NCBI RefSeq assembly: GCF_040253635.1
Contig: NZ_JBEJGX010000003.1
Location: forward strand, 5,791,501 to 5,855,500
DNA length: 64,000 bases
Reading direction: 5' to 3'
DNA from: Streptomyces sp. Edi2
GTDB lineage: Bacteria; Actinomycetota; Actinomycetes; Streptomycetales; Streptomycetaceae
Each line of letters opens with the position of its first letter. Positions within the stretch are counted from its first letter, which is position 1. A program made the translations under genes and the position numbers. This document shows positions 60,729 to 64,000 of this stretch, piece by piece. The notes below the pieces were generated by a model. It was not told the DNA's origin. It saw nothing but the letters and a program-made list of their open reading frames with translations, and ran no database searches.

Positions 60729-60983
60729 GCCACCCGGGCCGCCCGCGCCCTACCGCCCCCGGTCGCCCACGCCCTACGGCTTGCTGCCGACCGGTCAGCC
60801 CCTGCAGCCGACCCCGTCAGCTGCCGTCGGCCGTCCCCGCCGGCCGCCGCCGTCCGGCGGACGACCGCCCGCAACTGCCCACCACCGCCGTCAACGTCCC
60901 GACCCCGCCCGCAACTTCGCACCCCCGCCCGCCTCCTGTCCGCCCGTCCGTCCCCTCCCCGTCCCGATCGAGGTCCCTCCCCC

Positions 60984-61706
60984 ATGAACTCACGCCAGCG
61001 CCGCGGAGTGATCCTGCTGCTCCTGTCGGTTCTCTGTGCGGTCGGCGCGTTCGTCGGCGTACTGTCGGTGATCAAGAACGTCGAGTCCAAGGTCGGTCCC
61101 GAAAAGACGGCGTACCGGCTGAAGTCGGATGTCGCGGCCTATAAAGCGCTGGATCCTGGGCAGTTCGAGAAGGTGAAGATGCCCGAGCGGTGGCTGCCGC
61201 CCACCGCCGTGACCGATCTGGACAAGGTCAGCGGCAGGATCGCGGTGACCCCGCTGAAGAAGGGGTCGCTGCTGCAGGACGACATGATCGTCGAACGGCC
61301 CGCGCTGAAGGCCGGACAGCAGGAGATCGCCATCATGATCGACGCGGCCACCGGAGTGGCGGGCAAGATCAACCCTGGTGCCCGGGTGAACATCTACGCC
61401 ACCTTCGAGGGGAAGCGCCCCGAGGACAAGCCGGTCTCCAAGGTCATCGTCTCCGGTGCCCAGGTCATCGACGTCGGCAAGCTGACGCCGCTGGAGGCCA
61501 AGGACCCCGGCGACACCAGCACCACCACAGGGCGGCAGGCCGGGGACGCCGTCCCGATCACCTTCGCGCTGAACACCCAGGACGCCCAACGAGTCGCGTA
61601 CGCGGAGTCCTTCGCCTCGCACGTACGGCTCGCCCTGCTCGCCCCCGGCAGCGAGGCCACCGTCCCGCCGGGCCAGCGCACCTACACCCTCGACGGCGAC
61701 AAGTGA
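60984..61706 (+). CDS. Flp pilus assembly protein CpaB (SAF domain)
   Basis: The 240-residue protein has an N-terminal membrane anchor (GVILLLLSVLCAVGAFVGVLSVI) and an SAF/RcpC-type domain (VAVTPLKKGSLLQDDMI, INPGARVNIYATF, VIVSGAQVIDVG). CpaB acts in assembly of the type IVc pilus at the cell envelope. It is followed by cpaE 13 bp downstream. Confidence 0.88.
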   Translation: MNSRQRRGVILLLLSVLCAVGAFVGVLSVIKNVESKVGPEKTAYRLKSDVAAYKALDPGQFEKVKMPERWLPPTAVTDLDKVSGRIAVTPLKKGSLLQDDMIVERPALKAGQQEIAIMIDAATGVAGKINPGARVNIYATFEGKRPEDKPVSKVIVSGAQVIDVGKLTPLEAKDPGDTSTTTGRQAGDAVPITFALNTQDAQRVAYAESFASHVRLALLAPGSEATVPPGQRTYTLDGDK

Positions 61707-61719
61707 CCCGGAGGCTCAG

Positions 61720-63183
61720 GTGACCATCCGTATCCTCCCGGCGATCGGCGACCCGGACGCCGCACGAGCGGTGTCCTCGCTGCTCAACCAGCTGCCGGAC
61801 GCCGAGCCCGCACCCGCCGTCGCCGACTCCGCCGCGCTGCTCCACGCGCTGGCCGGCGCCGCCGCCCAGGGGGCCGGCGGGTCGTTCGCCGGTTCTCCGC
61901 CCGAGGCGGGTGCGCCGTCCGGAGTCGAAGCGCTCCCCGAGGTCGTGCTCGTCCATGAGCGGATCGGCCCGACGCCGGCGCTGGAGCTGATCCGCGAGGT
62001 GGCGCTGCGTTTCCCCGCCATCGGCGTCGTACTGATCACCACGGACGCCGGGCCCGCGCTGTTCTCCGCGGCGATGGACGCCGGTGCCCGCGGCATCGTC
62101 GGACTGCCACTCGGCTACGACGAGTTGGCCGCCCGGGTGCAGGCCGCCGCCCAGTGGTCGGCGGGGGTACGGGTACACCTAGGGGGCAGCCCGGAGGCGG
62201 CCCCGGGGCCGGCCGGGACCCTGGTGACCGTGACCGGCGCCAAGGGAGGGGTCGGCGCCACCGTCACCGCCGTGCAGCTGGCGCTGGCCGCACGGGCCGC
62301 CGGACGTAGCGTCGCGCTGGTGGACCTGGATCTGCAGTCCGGTGATGTGGCCTCCTACCTGGACGTCCAGTTCCGCCGTTCGATCGTCGACCTGGCGGGC
62401 ATTCAGGACATCTCCGTACGGGTGCTCCAGGACGCGGTGCACGACCACCACACGGGGCTCGGGCTGCTGCTGGCGCCCGAGGAGGGGGAGCGCGGCGAGG
62501 AGGTCGACGACCGGGCGGCCCGCCAGGTCATCGGTGCGCTGCGCTCCCGCTACGAAGTGGTGCTGGTCGACTGCGGCTCCCAGATGCAGTCCGCCAACGC
62601 CGCGGCCGTCGAACTCGCCGACGTGGCACTGCTGGTGACCACCCCGGACGTGGTGGCCGTACGGGCCGCCAAGCGGCAGGTGCGGCTGTGGGACCGACTG
62701 CAGATCCGTCAGGCGGAGGACACCATGACCGTGGTCAACCGCCTCACCCGTAACACCGAGATCCAGCCGCCGCTGGTCGCCAAGGCCACCGGCACCCAGG
62801 TTGCCAGGACCCATGTGCCGGCTGCCTTCAAGGAGCTCCAGCCCTGTGTCGACGCGGGCCGGATGCAGGACCTCGACGGGCGGTCGACGGTCCGGCAGGC
62901 GCTGTGGGCGCTGGCGGGCGAGCTCGGCCTGGTCGAGTCACCGGCCGTGCGGCGGGAGGGCCGGGGCAGCCACCGGGCGCGCCCGACACTGACGGGGCGC
63001 CGGCGCAAGGCCATAACGCCGGGGGCGGCTCCCGGTTCCGGGACAGGTCAGGGTCCGGTACCGGGGCAGGCCTCCGGGGCGGGGTCGGGGTCCGGTATCC
63101 GCTTCGGCGCGCGGCGGGGCTCCCCGGCGGCGGCCGGCGGCTCGGGTCCGTTCGATCCGGCCGGTCCCTACGAGGAGGGCTGA
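61720..63183 (+). CDS. CpaE/TadZ-like pilus-localising ATPase
   Basis: The 487-residue protein has a receiver-like N-terminal domain (VVLVHERIGPTPALELIREVALRFPAIGVVLITTDAGPALFSAAMDAGARGIVGLP) and a MinD/ParA ATPase with deviant Walker A GAKGGVGAT, Walker A' ALVDLDLQSGDVA and Walker B VVLVDCGSQ. It positions the pilus machinery. The tail of about 80 residues is Gly-rich and disordered. The start is GTG 61720. Confidence 0.9.
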   Translation: MTIRILPAIGDPDAARAVSSLLNQLPDAEPAPAVADSAALLHALAGAAAQGAGGSFAGSPPEAGAPSGVEALPEVVLVHERIGPTPALELIREVALRFPAIGVVLITTDAGPALFSAAMDAGARGIVGLPLGYDELAARVQAAAQWSAGVRVHLGGSPEAAPGPAGTLVTVTGAKGGVGATVTAVQLALAARAAGRSVALVDLDLQSGDVASYLDVQFRRSIVDLAGIQDISVRVLQDAVHDHHTGLGLLLAPEEGERGEEVDDRAARQVIGALRSRYEVVLVDCGSQMQSANAAAVELADVALLVTTPDVVAVRAAKRQVRLWDRLQIRQAEDTMTVVNRLTRNTEIQPPLVAKATGTQVARTHVPAAFKELQPCVDAGRMQDLDGRSTVRQALWALAGELGLVESPAVRREGRGSHRARPTLTGRRRKAITPGAAPGSGTGQGPVPGQASGAGSGSGIRFGARRGSPAAAGGSGPFDPAGPYEEG

Positions 63184-63186
63184 GCG

Positions 63187-63570
63187 GTGCGGCGCCCACT
63201 GGGCGGCAACGACCGGGGGCAGGTCGCCGTGGAGTTCATGGGGATGCTCCCGCTGATCCTGCTGGTCCTCGCGCTGCTGTGGCAGCTGGTGCTGGTCGGC
63301 TACGCGTTCTCGCTCGCCGCCCACGCCGCTGACCGGGGCGCGCGGGCCGGTACGGCGACGGAAGGCGGTGGCGCCGGTGCTTGCCATGCCGCCGCCGAGG
63401 AGGATCTGCCCAGTTCCTGGCGGGGCGGTGCCGGCATCTCCTGCCACCCCGAAGCAGGCGTGTGGAAGGCGACGGTCCATATCGAGGTCCCGGTGCTCTT
63501 CCCCGGCACGGGCAGCTTCCCGTGGCCGGTGCAGGGCTCGGCCGGCGCGGCGAAGGAGGACCCTCGATGA
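63187..63570 (+). CDS. TadE-like pseudopilin
   Basis: The 127-residue protein has the TadE signature (GQVAVEFMGMLPLILLVLALLWQLVLVGYAF) with the Glu at position 5 of the helix as in pseudopilins, and an exported C-terminal part with two Cys residues (ACHAAAEE, SCHPEAG). The GTG start lies four bases after the CpaE stop, and its end overlaps the next gene by ATGA. Confidence 0.88.
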   Translation: MRRPLGGNDRGQVAVEFMGMLPLILLVLALLWQLVLVGYAFSLAAHAADRGARAGTATEGGGAGACHAAAEEDLPSSWRGGAGISCHPEAGVWKATVHIEVPVLFPGTGSFPWPVQGSAGAAKEDPR

Positions 63571-64000
63571 GCGCCGTACGCCCGCCCGACCGGCTCCGGA
63601 GGGCCGCCCGGCCTGGTCTGTCTGCCCGGCTCCGGCAGTCCGTCCGGCTCCGGAGGGCCACCCGGCCCGGTCTGCCCGCTCGGCTTCAGCAGCCCGCTCG
63701 GCCCGGGCTCCCTGCCCGGCTCGGTCTGCCCCACCGGCTCCGGCGGCCCGCCCCGCTCCGGCCCCCCGCCCGGCTCCGCGGCAACGGCCGCGACCGCGGC
63801 ACGGTGTCCATCGAATTCCTCGGCTTCCTGCCGATCCTGCTGGTCATCGGGCTGGCGGTGGTCCAGCTCGGCCTGGCCGCATTCGCCGTCCAGCAGGCCG
63901 GTACAGGAGCGCGCGCCGCGGCCCGTACCGCCTCGATGGACGAGACCGACCACCCACCCGACCCGGAGACCGCCGGCCGGGCCGCGATGACCGGCTGGGT
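63567..64000 (+). CDS. Second TadE-like protein with repeat leader (partial)
   Basis: The ATG overlaps the TadE stop (ATGA, 63567-63570), and the frame is open to the window end. The first 75 residues are an Arg/Pro/Leu repeat (RPGLPARL and variants, 24-bp units, 63597-63770), followed by a normal TadE segment (GTVSIEFLGFLPILLVIGLAVVQLGLAAFAVQQAG). Such a long basic leader before the pseudopilin helix is unusual and may come from repeat expansion. The C-terminus is beyond the window. Confidence 0.82.
   Translation, partial: MSAVRPPDRLRRAARPGLSARLRQSVRLRRATRPGLPARLQQPARPGLPARLGLPHRLRRPAPLRPPARLRGNGRDRGTVSIEFLGFLPILLVIGLAVVQLGLAAFAVQQAGTGARAAARTASMDETDHPPDPETAGRAAMTGW

Overview
The window is high-GC actinobacterial DNA, almost certainly from a Streptomyces chromosome. 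The evidence is the strong G/C bias at third codon positions, frequent GTG and TTG starts, GTGA/ATGA start-stop overlaps, and a gene set typical of the genus: mycothiol S-conjugate amidase, DUF4307, DUF397/DUF5753/DUF7848 proteins, an OleD-type macrolide glycosyltransferase, GTP-type PEP carboxykinase and a Tad pilus locus. I do not assign a species. No rRNA, tRNA or CRISPR array was found.

Layout. 1-12.3 kb is an accessory region. It holds the end of a sulfatase-family gene, an orphan phosphorothioation-dependent HNH restriction enzyme, a GNAT gene with an internal deletion, a lipoprotein hydrolase, an autoregulated membrane protein/winged-helix pair, a macrolide glycosyltransferase, decayed genes, an intact IS3-family element with a 3-bp target duplication, and a divergent locus of very small proteins (including a 30-residue membrane peptide) facing a frameshifted XRE regulator and a Nudix gene. 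12.3-40.4 kb is a conserved core block: msrA, DUF1963, metB, MarR, ilvA, a DrrAB-type ABC exporter, greA, DUF4307, mca, a membrane-associated STAND/TPR ATPase, a YyaL-like protein, a MerR/TetR/oxidoreductase/amidase group, hemolysin III, pckA and an AlaA-type aminotransferase. From memory the order resembles S. coelicolor around SCO4956-SCO4979. 40.7-43.4 kb has a MarR/SnoaL-like divergent pair and a long-form GAPDH. 43.4-51.2 kb is a D-amino-acid catabolic cluster: D-aminoacylase, amino acid deaminase, PfkB kinase, IclR, RidA and a GntP permease. 51.3-53.1 kb is a WhiJ/AbaA-like triad (ATPase, XRE-DUF5753, DUF397) built around a perfect 42-bp palindrome. 53.3-58.7 kb encodes a Cys-containing beta-propeller/Ig-repeat protein, a small orphan ORF, a secreted M14 carboxypeptidase and a secreted trypsin-like protease. 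58.9-64 kb is the start of a Tad/Flp pilus operon (CpaB, CpaE/TadZ, TadE, a second TadE-like protein) that runs off the window.

The most unusual property is the abundance of short tandem repeats (6-50 bp units). At a dozen loci the array touches or lies just 3' of a stop codon, and in several the unit copies the last codons and the stop. Related arrays extend the N-termini of IlvA, a MarR regulator, the PfkB kinase and the second TadE-like protein, and one expands a loop of the PfkB kinase. Many regulator genes sit beside perfect inverted repeats that are good operator candidates. All calls come from reading the sequence. Family names rest on recognised motifs, not on a database search.
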